Under the pieces are notes generated by a model. That model did no database searches. It saw only the letters and a list, made by a program, of their open reading frames with translations, and was not told the origin of the DNA. From JACTUA01 sp035506435 (GTDB lineage Archaea; Halobacteriota; Methanomicrobia; Methanomicrobiales; JACTUA01), in contig DATJPK010000145.1 of the NCBI GenBank assembly GCA_035506435.1, positions 1-7,594 of the forward strand: 7,594 nucleotides of DNA. The letters are read 5' to 3'. The position numbers and the translations under genes are program-made. Each line of letters opens with the position of its first letter. The first letter of the stretch is position 1. Of the stretch, positions 1 through 5,315 are shown piece by piece.

Positions 1-19
1 GGGGCCGGTGCCGGGAAAC

Positions 20-27
20 GTTTATCC
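20..27 (+). promoter_or_regulatory. Putative TATA box of the aldehyde:ferredoxin oxidoreductase gene
   Basis: The sequence GTTTATCC is centred about 30 bp upstream of the ATG at 54, in a GC-rich context with an A-rich stretch just before it (AAAC, a possible BRE). With archaeal spacing of about 25 bp, transcription would start near 48-51. That would give a leaderless or nearly leaderless mRNA, which fits the absence of a Shine-Dalgarno motif before the ATG. This is inference from position and composition only. Confidence 0.45.
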
Positions 28-53
28 ATCCCCTCTCCGATCGTACCGTCACC

Positions 54-1838
54 ATGGCGAGGGAGGACAGGAAGGGCCGGATCCTCAGGGTGAACCTCAC
101 CCGGCGGACAGTCGGGAAGATCCCGTTCCGGAAGGAGTGGCGGGAGCAGTACCTCGGCGGCAGGGGCCTCGGGGTCAGGCTCGTGTACGACCTCGTCGAT
201 CCGGAGGCTGACCCCCTTTCGGACGGGAATGCCGTCGCCTTTGCCCCAGGCCCGCTCACCGGCTCGGGGATGCCCCTCGGTTCCCGGTACGCTGTCGTGA
301 CGAAGTCCCCCCTGACCGGCACCCTCGCGTCGAGCAGCAGCGGGGGGTTCTTCGGGACCGAGCTGCGACGAGCGGGGGTGGACGCGGTGGTCGTGGAAGG
401 GAAGTCCTCCTCGCCGGTCCTCCTCCTTATCAGGAAGGGAGGATGCGAAATCCGCGATGCGTCGGGCTTCTGGGGGATGACCACGGACCAGGCCATCGGC
501 GCCATCCCGGGGGACCTCGGGGAGCCGAATGCGAGGGTAGCCTGCATCGGCCCGGCGGGGGAGCGCCTCGGCCGGATGGCCTGCATCATGAACGACCATG
601 GCCGGGCGGCGGGCCGCGGGGGGATGGGGGCAGTGCTCGGGTCCAAGAGGCTGAAGGCCATCGCGGTCGCCGGGGAAGGGAAGGAGGTTCCGCCCGACCC
701 CGCGGAGTTTACCCGGGTCAGGGATGAGATCCGGGAGAAGATCGAGAAGGCCGGCCTGAACAGGGGAAGCCTCCGCCGGTACGGCACGGCGGGAGTTATG
801 AACGTCATCAACGAGGCCCGGCTTCTCCCCACGAGGAACTTCCAGGAGAGCCGTTTCGAGGGGGCAGAGGCGGTTTCCGGCGAGCGGATGACCGAGACCC
901 TCGTCGACCGGGTCACGGCCTGCTATTCCTGCAGCATTGCCTGTGGGAGGGAGACGAGGGCGGGAGACCGGAAGGGGCAGGGACCCGAGTACGAGACCCT
1001 CTGGGCCTTCGGGCCGATGTGTGGCGTCGCCGACCTTGCCGCCGTCGCCCGGGCGAACTACCTCTGCAACGAGCTCGGCCTCGACACTGTATCCACCGGG
1101 TCAACCATCGCCTGCGCGATGGAGCTCTCTGCCCATGGGTACATCGGGGAGGACATCCGGTTCGGTGACGGGCACGCCATCGTCGACCTGGCAAGGATGA
1201 TCGGGTACCGGGAGGGGGTCGGCGATGCCCTTGCCGAGGGCTCGTTCCGGTTCGCGGCGGCCGCCGGCCATCCCGAGCTCTCGATGTCGGTGAAGGGGCA
1301 GGAGCTCCCCGGCTACGACCCCCGCGGGCTCCAGGGCCAGGGGCTCGAGTACGCCACGTCGGTGCGGGGGGCATGCCACGTGTACGGGAACATGGTCTAC
1401 CCCGAGGTCTTCGGTGTCCCGGTGAAGCTCGACCCGTCCGTCGACGAGGGGAAGGCCGCGTGGGTGAAACGGCTCCAGGACCTCGCCGCCGCCCTCGACT
1501 CGGCAGGCATCTGCCTCTTCACCTTCCGGGCCCTGTCTCCCGCCGATTACGCAACCATGATCTCGGCGGTGACAGGTACCCCCCTCGAAGAAGGAGACCT
1601 CCTCCGGATCGGTGAGCGGACCTGGAACCTCCAGCGGCTTTTCAACATGAAGGCAGGGTTTTCGAAAAAGGACGACACCCTCCCTCCCCGGCTCATGGAG
1701 GGGGCTCCTTCGGCGGGGGCCTCGTCAGGGACCGGCTGGCGGAGAGAGCCGCTCCTCTCGGAATACTACCGGCTTCGGGGGTGGGACAAAGAGGGGAGGC
1801 CGACCCGCGAAACCCTCGGGGCGCTTGGCATTCCCTGA
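54..1838 (+). CDS. aor: Aldehyde:ferredoxin oxidoreductase (tungsten/molybdenum pterin enzyme)
   Basis: This 594-residue protein is complete and of normal length for the AOR family, cytoplasmic enzymes that oxidise aldehydes to carboxylates and reduce ferredoxin with a tungsten bis-pterin centre and one [4Fe-4S] cluster. The N-terminal domain begins with the family's LRVNLT strand and GGRGLG loop and carries PGPLTGSGMPLGSRY and SPLTGTLASSSSGG. The pterin-binding stretch AGRGGMGAVLGSKRLKAIAV follows near residues 184-205. Cluster cysteines are C290, C293 and C297 (CxxCxxxC) with the distant fourth ligand probably C487, matching the spacing of characterised AORs. LCNELGLDTVSTG and KGQELPGYDPRGLQGQGLEYAT are further signatures. 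The substrate within the family (general aldehyde, formaldehyde, glyceraldehyde-3-phosphate) cannot be read from sequence. No MoaD-like or ferredoxin gene lies beside it in the window. The stop codon lies inside a hairpin. Confidence 0.95.
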   Translation: MAREDRKGRILRVNLTRRTVGKIPFRKEWREQYLGGRGLGVRLVYDLVDPEADPLSDGNAVAFAPGPLTGSGMPLGSRYAVVTKSPLTGTLASSSSGGFFGTELRRAGVDAVVVEGKSSSPVLLLIRKGGCEIRDASGFWGMTTDQAIGAIPGDLGEPNARVACIGPAGERLGRMACIMNDHGRAAGRGGMGAVLGSKRLKAIAVAGEGKEVPPDPAEFTRVRDEIREKIEKAGLNRGSLRRYGTAGVMNVINEARLLPTRNFQESRFEGAEAVSGERMTETLVDRVTACYSCSIACGRETRAGDRKGQGPEYETLWAFGPMCGVADLAAVARANYLCNELGLDTVSTGSTIACAMELSAHGYIGEDIRFGDGHAIVDLARMIGYREGVGDALAEGSFRFAAAAGHPELSMSVKGQELPGYDPRGLQGQGLEYATSVRGACHVYGNMVYPEVFGVPVKLDPSVDEGKAAWVKRLQDLAAALDSAGICLFTFRALSPADYATMISAVTGTPLEEGDLLRIGERTWNLQRLFNMKAGFSKKDDTLPPRLMEGAPSAGASSGTGWRREPLLSEYYRLRGWDKEGRPTRETLGALGIP

Positions 1839-1855
1839 TGATCCGCAGGATCATC
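1837..1855 (+). terminator. Perfect 8-bp hairpin overlapping the aor stop codon
   Basis: GATGATCC, a GCA loop, then GGATCATC form a perfect 8-bp stem with a 3-base loop. The left arm starts at the second base of the TGA stop. No U-tract follows, and archaeal termination usually relies on U-tracts, so the structure may instead protect the mRNA 3' end. The inverted repeat is directly visible; its role is inferred. Confidence 0.5.
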
Positions 1856-1877
1856 GGGGTTCCGGAGGTCAAGGGGT

Positions 1878-1905
1878 CCTTCGGGATTCCCTGAGTACCC
1901 GAAGG
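1878..1905. terminator. Intergenic 8-bp hairpin, possible bidirectional terminator
   Basis: CCTTCGGG at 1878-1885 and CCCGAAGG at 1898-1905 are perfect inverted arms around a 12-base loop, lying between the stop codons of two convergent genes. Because the arms are symmetric it would fold in transcripts from either side. No flanking U-tract is visible, so function as a terminator is only a reasonable guess. Confidence 0.45.
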
Positions 1906-1920
1906 GTCGGGGGTTCCGGA

Positions 1921-2445
1921 TTACCCGCCCTTTTCCCCGGGGGTCGCAGCCTCTTCCTTCGTGAGCACGGTCATCTCGCAGGTCCGGCCCTCCATGCAGA
2001 GCGACCGGACGAACCGGGCAGTGAACTTCGGGTTCAGGGCCTCCACCATGGCAACCGACAGGGCGAGGCACTTGGGGAAGAGGTTCTTCGGCGTGCCGCC
2101 GTACTCCTGGGTGCCGGCATGGAACGGGCAGGCCTTCGTGATGAGCGTCGCCCGTTCCGGTGAAATCTCGAGAACCTCGTACCGGAACCCAGACCCGAAG
2201 ATGATCTGGGTAACGAGCCGGAGCGTCCGGGCAAGCTCGCCGGCATTACCGGTCGAGAGATGGAATGCATCGGCCACATCCTTTGCATCCATCCCGACCT
2301 GGAGCCAGACCTGGTATTCAAGCTCGTCGTACTGTTTCCCGACCGCCTCCCTGAAGGCCATGTCGTACATGACCGGCAGGGATGCAAGGACCTTTGTCGC
2401 TATCTGCCACCGGGCCCCCTCGGGTATGTCTCGCAGGTCAGGCAT
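1921..2445 (-). CDS. Unrecognised cysteine-containing protein, possibly ATC-hydrolase-like
   Basis: I do not recognise this 174-residue soluble protein with certainty. The N-terminal half is helical-looking (WQIATKVLASLPVMYDMAFREAVG). The C-terminal part has ITKACPFHAG (C106, H109), FPKC (C126) and a CMEGRTCEM motif (C150, C156), an arrangement that could bind a metal or cluster, followed by a charged, glycine-ending tail. The CPF motif and late cysteine pair vaguely recall the L-2-amino-thiazoline-4-carboxylic acid hydrolase-like / DUF6125 group common in methanogens, but I could not confirm that. I chose the ATG at 2445; the frame stays open to a TTG at 2481, which would add 12 residues, but the conserved-looking sequence starts after the ATG. 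It converges with aor and is not co-transcribed with it. No membrane segment or signal peptide is seen. Confidence 0.75.
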   Translation of the reverse strand: MPDLRDIPEGARWQIATKVLASLPVMYDMAFREAVGKQYDELEYQVWLQVGMDAKDVADAFHLSTGNAGELARTLRLVTQIIFGSGFRYEVLEISPERATLITKACPFHAGTQEYGGTPKNLFPKCLALSVAMVEALNPKFTARFVRSLCMEGRTCEMTVLTKEEAATPGEKGG

Positions 2446-2503
2446 GGGAACACGAACCCCGGCGTATACCGCCGCTCCCAACCTGACCTTTTCCTGCCGG
2501 GAT

Positions 2504-2510
2504 GATTAAC
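2504..2510 (-). promoter_or_regulatory. Weak TATA-like element for the minus-strand gene at 2445
   Basis: Read on the minus strand, this is GTTAATC, an A/T-rich island in GC-rich DNA about 60 bp upstream of the ATG at 2445. It would place a start near 2480 and leave a leader of about 35 nt. A second candidate, GTATAC at 2463-2468, lies about 20 bp from the ATG and would give a leaderless message. The sequence does not decide between them. Confidence 0.25.
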
Positions 2511-2516
2511 CCTCCT

Positions 2517-2569
2517 TCGCGACTTCGTCGCTCGAGGTCGGGTTCTGATGAACCCTCGCTCTTCGCACC
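2517..2569 (+). repeat. 53-bp direct repeat, copy A
   Basis: This copy matches 2667-2719 at 50 of 53 positions with no gap. It contains two inverted repeats: GCGAC-TTC-GTCGC at 2519-2531 and GGGTTC-TGAT-GAACCC at 2540-2555. Just upstream, TGATTAACCCTCCTTCGC at 2503-2520 resembles the 3' half of the unit, as if an earlier copy had partly decayed. It does not look coding. Confidence 0.85.
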
Positions 2570-2585
2570 ATGCCTGATGACATGG
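2568..2585 (+). repeat. Small inverted repeat with CTGATGA core and different arms
   Basis: CCATG at 2568-2572 and CATGG at 2581-2585 pair around CCTGATGA. The core matches the neighbouring elements but the arms are a different sequence that still pairs. This suggests selection for, or inheritance of, structure and not of arm sequence. Confidence 0.6.
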
Positions 2586-2586
2586 C

Positions 2587-2612
2587 GCTCCAGCTCGGGT
2601 CCTGATGACCAG
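2587..2612 (+). repeat. Diverged partial copy C of the repeat unit
   Basis: Positions 2587-2608 match copy A positions 2530-2551 at 19 of 22 bases. The arms GGTC at 2598-2601 and GACC at 2607-2610 pair around CTGAT, one base out of register from copy A. Downstream, CGCCCC and GGGGTGGCG at 2613-2633 can form an adjoining GC-rich hairpin with one bulge. Confidence 0.6.
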
Positions 2613-2643
2613 ACGCCCCGCTTCAGGGGTGGCGGCACGTGAG

Positions 2644-2659
2644 AGAACCATCAGGTTCT
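2644..2659 (-). repeat. Inverted-orientation element of the CTGATG hairpin family
   Basis: AGAACC-ATCA-GGTTCT is a perfect 6-bp inverted repeat. Its minus strand reads with a CCTGATGG centre, so the shared CTGATG core is here in the opposite orientation to the other elements. A degenerate CTTGAAACC and the start of copy B follow immediately. Confidence 0.55.
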
Positions 2660-2666
2660 TGAAACC

Positions 2667-2719
2667 TCGCGACTGCGTCGCTCGAGGTCGGGTTCTGATG
2701 AACCCTCCCTCCTCGCACC
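2667..2719 (+). repeat. 53-bp direct repeat, copy B
   Basis: This is the second copy of the unit, exactly 150 bp downstream of copy A. It differs at three positions (the bases equivalent to 2524, 2558 and 2562). The GCGAC/GTCGC and GGGTTC-TGAT-GAACCC stems are intact. Its end runs into a CTCGC-ACCCC-GCGAG inverted repeat (2712-2726) that abuts the TATA box of the gene at 2780; copy A lacks this pairing. Confidence 0.85.
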
Positions 2720-2726
2720 CCGCGAG

Positions 2727-2734
2727 ATTTAAAT
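2727..2734 (+). promoter_or_regulatory. TATA box of the transglutaminase-like gene
   Basis: ATTTAAAT is a strong archaeal TATA element in GC-rich surroundings, preceded directly by CGCGAG. The predicted start is near 2755-2758, leaving a leader of about 22-25 nt before the ATG at 2780. The leader contains a purine run (AGGGGGAAACGG) but no well-placed Shine-Dalgarno sequence. An inverted repeat at 2712-2726 ends where the box begins and could act as an operator. Confidence 0.65.
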
Positions 2735-2779
2735 GGGCGCGCGATCGAGTACTACTTAGGGGGAAACGGACTTACCACC

Positions 2780-3814
2780 ATGCCGAAGCGCCTCTTACTG
2801 GGAAGGCTCATCATCATCGCCCTCACGTTCGTGATCATCTTCGGAGCCGGGTTCCTCCTCCTCTCAAAGCCGGCAGCAGTGTACCCGTCCATCCAGCCGG
2901 TCGAGGTCGAGGGGGGGACCTACCGGGATGTGGGGATCGATTTCACTTTCGAGGGCAGGCCCGAGTCGGTCACCATCCCGGTGAACGGGACGGTCTATTT
3001 CGGTGCGCAGCGGGCCCAGAAGGAGGCGATTCTCACCAGGGATATCCCTGACAGTGTCTTCATCCCCACCTACTACCTCGCATTCCTGAACGACCCGAAC
3101 CTCGACGAATTCTACCGGGACCTCTCCGGGGCGTTCCGGCAGATCCGGGAGAAGGAGTCTCTCGATGACGACGAGTACCTCGAGCTGATGACGGTCGCGG
3201 TCCAGTCCCTCCCGTATGTCACGGACAGCACCCTGACGGCGCCGAAGTACCCCATCGAAACCTACGTGGACGGCGCGGGCGACTGCGACGACAAGAGCCT
3301 CCTCCTCGCCGGCCTCCTTGCCCGGGAAGGCTACACCGTGTCCCTCTTTTATTTCAAGAATGAGACCCACATGGCAGTCGGGGTAAAGGGCTACCAGTGT
3401 GACTATAAGGGGACCGGCTACGGGTACATTGCGAGCACGAACCTCTCCCTGGTCGGGGTTGCGACGAGCAAGCTTGCCGGCGGTGTGACCCTCTCGTCAG
3501 ACCCCCTCGTGATCCTCGTCGCGAACGGGACCCGGCTCTACGGTATGTGCAAGGAAACGGAGGCAATCGAGAACGCGCTCGACCGGACCGAGGCGCGGGA
3601 GGTCTCCCTCTCCCGGGACCTCACTTCCCTGCAGGCACGGATGAACGATCTCCGCTCACAGGGGAAATACCCGGAATACAACCAGCTTGTTGGGCAGTAC
3701 GGGTCACTCGTGGACGACTATAACACGAACAGTGAGATCCACAACTACATCCTCCTCCACGAGGACGACAGGAAGGGGACCTATTCCTGGCTGCAGGCGA
3801 GGGCAGCTGTCTGA
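2780..3814 (+). CDS. Membrane-anchored transglutaminase-like protein
   Basis: This 344-residue protein has a basic N-terminus (MPKRLLLGR) and one hydrophobic segment at about residues 9-28. It is therefore probably anchored in the membrane, with the rest outside the cell. Residues about 130-225 resemble the transglutaminase-like cysteine-protease fold: YVDGAGDCDDKSLLLAGLL supplies C169, and HMAVGV supplies H197. The third residue, normally acidic in this fold, should fall near YIASTN (residues 216-221), where no Asp or Glu is seen. Residues about 260-315 are charged and heptad-like, suggesting a coiled coil. The substrate is unknown; family members act in peptide hydrolysis, amide transfer or as inactive binding domains. 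It has its own TATA box and ends 6 bp from truA on the other strand. The methionine at 2780 is the natural start, directly before the membrane segment. Confidence 0.8.
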   Translation: MPKRLLLGRLIIIALTFVIIFGAGFLLLSKPAAVYPSIQPVEVEGGTYRDVGIDFTFEGRPESVTIPVNGTVYFGAQRAQKEAILTRDIPDSVFIPTYYLAFLNDPNLDEFYRDLSGAFRQIREKESLDDDEYLELMTVAVQSLPYVTDSTLTAPKYPIETYVDGAGDCDDKSLLLAGLLAREGYTVSLFYFKNETHMAVGVKGYQCDYKGTGYGYIASTNLSLVGVATSKLAGGVTLSSDPLVILVANGTRLYGMCKETEAIENALDRTEAREVSLSRDLTSLQARMNDLRSQGKYPEYNQLVGQYGSLVDDYNTNSEIHNYILLHEDDRKGTYSWLQARAAV

Positions 3815-3835
3815 GGGGGGTTATTCCCCGGCCTC
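3813..3835. terminator. Hairpin spanning both convergent stop codons
   Basis: GGGG at 3817-3820 pairs with CCCC at 3826-3829 around the loop TTATT, and GAGG at 3813-3816 pairs with CCTC at 3832-3835 across a GG bulge. The loop contains the truA stop codon (TAA on the minus strand) and the outer arm overlaps the TGA of the plus-strand gene. With a 6-bp gap, termination signals for both genes must overlap the coding ends. The structure is visible; its role is inferred. Confidence 0.45.
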
Positions 3836-4609
3836 GAGGATCGACGTTACCCGGGCCATCACCTCGTGACGGCCCCGGACCGTGGAGAGAAAGGCGGTCG
3901 AGCGCGGGCTCCGGGGAAGGGGCTCGAACCGGATGCCGCAGTCCACTTCCCAGAGGACGAGTCCCTGCGACGGAGCAGGGGGGTGGCGTTCACCGGACTC
4001 CGAGAACAGGGCCCGGACTCCCTCGATCGGAAGGACACCCGTTCCCACCGAGAGGAGGGCCCCCGCCATCCCGCGGACCATCATCCAGAGAAACGATTCT
4101 GCGGTAACCCCGAGGCAGGTGAAACCGGCGTCGCTGAAGATCTCCGCCGAGAGGACATTCCGGACCGGGTCCTTCCCCTCGACCCGGGCAAACCGGGAGA
4201 AGTCATGCTTCCCCAGCAGGAGCCGGGCGGCCTCTGCCATGGCCGCCGTGTCAAGCCCGATCCTCGGGAAGTAGTAGCGATAGGTCCGCGTCCTCGCATC
4301 GTACCGGGGATGGAACTCGTCGGGGACCTCTGCTATCCCCGTGCACCAGCAGTCCCTCGGCAGCTGGAGGTTGAGGGCCGCCCTCGCCCGGCCGGGATCC
4401 GGGGTATCGAAGGCCGCGACCTGCCCCCTCGCATGGACACCCCGGTCGGTCCGGCCGGCGAGTGAGAACCGGGCGGCTCTCCAGTCGGTGAACAGGGCGA
4501 GCCTTCCGGCCGCGGCGATGATCTCGCCCTCCACGGTCCTCCGGTCGGGCTGCATCTGGCTGCCCGAGAAGCCGTCGCCGAGGTACGCGACCCGGAACGC
4601 GAGCCTCAT
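3821..4609 (-). CDS. truA: tRNA pseudouridine synthase A
   Basis: This 262-residue enzyme isomerises uridine to pseudouridine in the tRNA anticodon arm (positions 38-40 in characterised TruA). The N-terminal strand LAFRVAYLGDGFSGSQMQPDRRTVEGEI is typical, and the catalytic aspartate is D55 in AGRTDRGVHARGQVAAF. LPRDCWCTGIAEVPDEFHPRYDARTRTYRYYF (residues 84-114), LLGKHDFSRFA (131-141) and ESFLWMMVRGMAGALLSVGTG (171-191) are further family blocks, so the whole protein is present. The frame stays open upstream to 4948, but that extension lies inside the PHP gene. I chose the ATG at 4609 because the TruA fold begins there and it overlaps the PHP stop by four bases (ATGA), indicating translational coupling in one operon. 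Confidence 0.95.
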   Translation of the reverse strand: MRLAFRVAYLGDGFSGSQMQPDRRTVEGEIIAAAGRLALFTDWRAARFSLAGRTDRGVHARGQVAAFDTPDPGRARAALNLQLPRDCWCTGIAEVPDEFHPRYDARTRTYRYYFPRIGLDTAAMAEAARLLLGKHDFSRFARVEGKDPVRNVLSAEIFSDAGFTCLGVTAESFLWMMVRGMAGALLSVGTGVLPIEGVRALFSESGERHPPAPSQGLVLWEVDCGIRFEPLPRSPRSTAFLSTVRGRHEVMARVTSILEAGE

Positions 4610-5271
4610 GGCCGGACCCGGCGCCTCATTCTCCTGAAGGCATTCCTGAGGGATTGCCGGGAATAGGTACGCAGGGGGGTCATCCTGCCCCCCGCGATGG
4701 TCCGCCCCGCCCGTATGGCGGCGAGGATGGAGGGGACGGCCGGCTCTGCGGCAATGAGGGTGTACCCGAACCCGACGAGCCGGGCATTGTGGGCGTCGCT
4801 CCCCCCCACCTGGGCGATCCTCACCTTTCTCGCTATCCTCGCTGCCTTCCGGTTCGCAGACCCGACGATGTACCGGCTGTTGAACACCTCGATGGCATCG
4901 ACGGCCCCGATGCTCTCCGGCACCCGCCGCGCCACTCCGTGCCGCCACATGTGGTACGGATGGGGGAGGACGGCAACGGCGCCGAGGCTGTGGGCGAGCC
5001 GGATCGTTTCCATCACGTGCCAGCCGGCCGGGAGGGGCTCCCGCACGCCGAGGACGATCAGATGGCCCTGTTTCGTAGATACCTCGACGCCCGGGATGAT
5101 GACGAGGCCCGATCCGGCCCGCTCGGCACGGGCTACCCCGTCGCAGGTGTCGTGGTCGGTGATGGCGACGGCGTCGAGGCCGGCCGATGCGGCCCTCGCG
5201 AGAACCTCCTCGACGCTGCTCTCCCCGTCCCTCGAGAAATTCGTATGTACGTGCAGGTCGCAGCGAAGCAT
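4606..5271 (-). CDS. PHP-domain metal-dependent phosphoesterase
   Basis: This is a 221-residue stand-alone PHP (polymerase and histidinol phosphatase) domain protein. The metal-binding motifs are complete and in order: DLHVHTNFSRDG (H7, H9, D15), ITDHDT (D39, H40), PGVEVS (E63), HPYH (H104, H106), EVFNSRY (N131) and GSDAHN (D159, H161). Proteins of this type hydrolyse phosphate esters, including nucleoside 3',5'-bisphosphates and RNA or DNA ends in the characterised relatives, but the substrate here cannot be told. The C-terminal tail (about 203-221) is strongly basic, with RRMRRRVR, and could contact nucleic acid. It is first in an operon with truA, whose start overlaps its stop. The gene diverges from the dihydropteroate synthase-related gene over a 44-bp promoter region. 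Confidence 0.9.
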   Translation of the reverse strand: MLRCDLHVHTNFSRDGESSVEEVLARAASAGLDAVAITDHDTCDGVARAERAGSGLVIIPGVEVSTKQGHLIVLGVREPLPAGWHVMETIRLAHSLGAVAVLPHPYHMWRHGVARRVPESIGAVDAIEVFNSRYIVGSANRKAARIARKVRIAQVGGSDAHNARLVGFGYTLIAAEPAVPSILAAIRAGRTIAGGRMTPLRTYSRQSLRNAFRRMRRRVRP

Positions 5272-5282
5272 TGCCTGAAGAT

Positions 5283-5290
5283 CATTTTTT
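5283..5290 (+). promoter_or_regulatory. T-rich promoter element of the dihydropteroate synthase-related gene
   Basis: CATTTTTT lies 26-33 bp upstream of the ATG at 5316, the right distance for a TATA element of a leaderless transcript. The better-looking ATATTAAA at 5301-5308 is too close to that ATG to drive it. Weak consensus; assigned by position. Confidence 0.35.
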
Positions 5291-5300
5291 CACCTTGCGC

Positions 5301-5309
5301 ATATTAAAC
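5301..5309 (-). promoter_or_regulatory. TATA box of the PHP-truA operon
   Basis: On the minus strand this reads GTTTAATAT. It is centred about 34 bp from the ATG at 5271, so transcription would start near 5280 with a leader of about 8-9 nt. It lies within 7 bp of the oppositely oriented start codon at 5316, so promoter occupancy here would affect the divergent gene. Confidence 0.5.
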
Positions 5310-5315
5310 GCACTT

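Larger units (their letters stand above)
1830..1920. repeat. Degenerate tandem duplication between convergent genes
   Basis: Two related units fill the intergenic gap. Unit 1 runs 1830-1866 and unit 2 runs 1886-1920. Both begin ATTCCCTGA and end GGGGTTCCGGA, with a hairpin-forming or divergent centre between. The first unit includes the aor stop codon, so the copy at 1886 repeats the last codon-plus-stop sequence. This suggests local duplication followed by drift, or two copies of a small mobile palindromic unit. Confidence 0.5.
2446..2779. other. Long intergenic region with a palindrome cluster and the promoter of the next gene
   Basis: This is the only stretch over 300 bases without a convincing gene. 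Open frames across it are short, arginine/proline-rich and change frame through the repeats, so I treat them as chance. It holds a cluster of small inverted repeats with a CTGATGA core (about 2503-2720), a 53-bp direct repeat at 2517-2569 and 2667-2719, a GC-rich hairpin at 2613-2633, and an AT-rich TATA box at 2727-2734 that serves the gene at 2780. Confidence 0.7.

Noticed and set aside
913..1379. Open frames on the minus strand opposite aor
   Set aside because: Composition is Arg/Pro/Gly-rich and they lie entirely within conserved AOR coding sequence.
2545..2608. Archaeal C/D box guide RNA, because TGATGA (C box) and CTGA (D box) both occur repeatedly
   Set aside because: The boxes overlap within each CTGATGA and the intervals between them are about 22 nt, not the roughly 12-nt guides of archaeal C/D RNAs; each core is explained better as a hairpin loop.
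2690..2705. tRNA T-arm fragment (GGTTC motif)
   Set aside because: The stem and loop lengths do not fit a T-arm and there is no acceptor or anticodon arm nearby.
2503..2720. CRISPR array
   Set aside because: Repeat copies are few, vary in arm sequence and spacing (28, 29, 93 bp), one is inverted, and no regular unique spacers or cas genes are present.
2605..3051. Plus-strand open frame starting in the repeat region
   Set aside because: It overlaps the transglutaminase-like gene in a different frame and has no domain-like sequence.
4610..4948. N-terminal extension of TruA
   Set aside because: It lies within the PHP coding sequence in another frame, and TruA homology begins at the ATG at 4609.
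5187..5315. N-terminal extension of the dihydropteroate synthase-related protein
   Set aside because: The extra 43 residues are antisense to the PHP gene's first codons and unlike the conserved N-terminus that begins at 5316.
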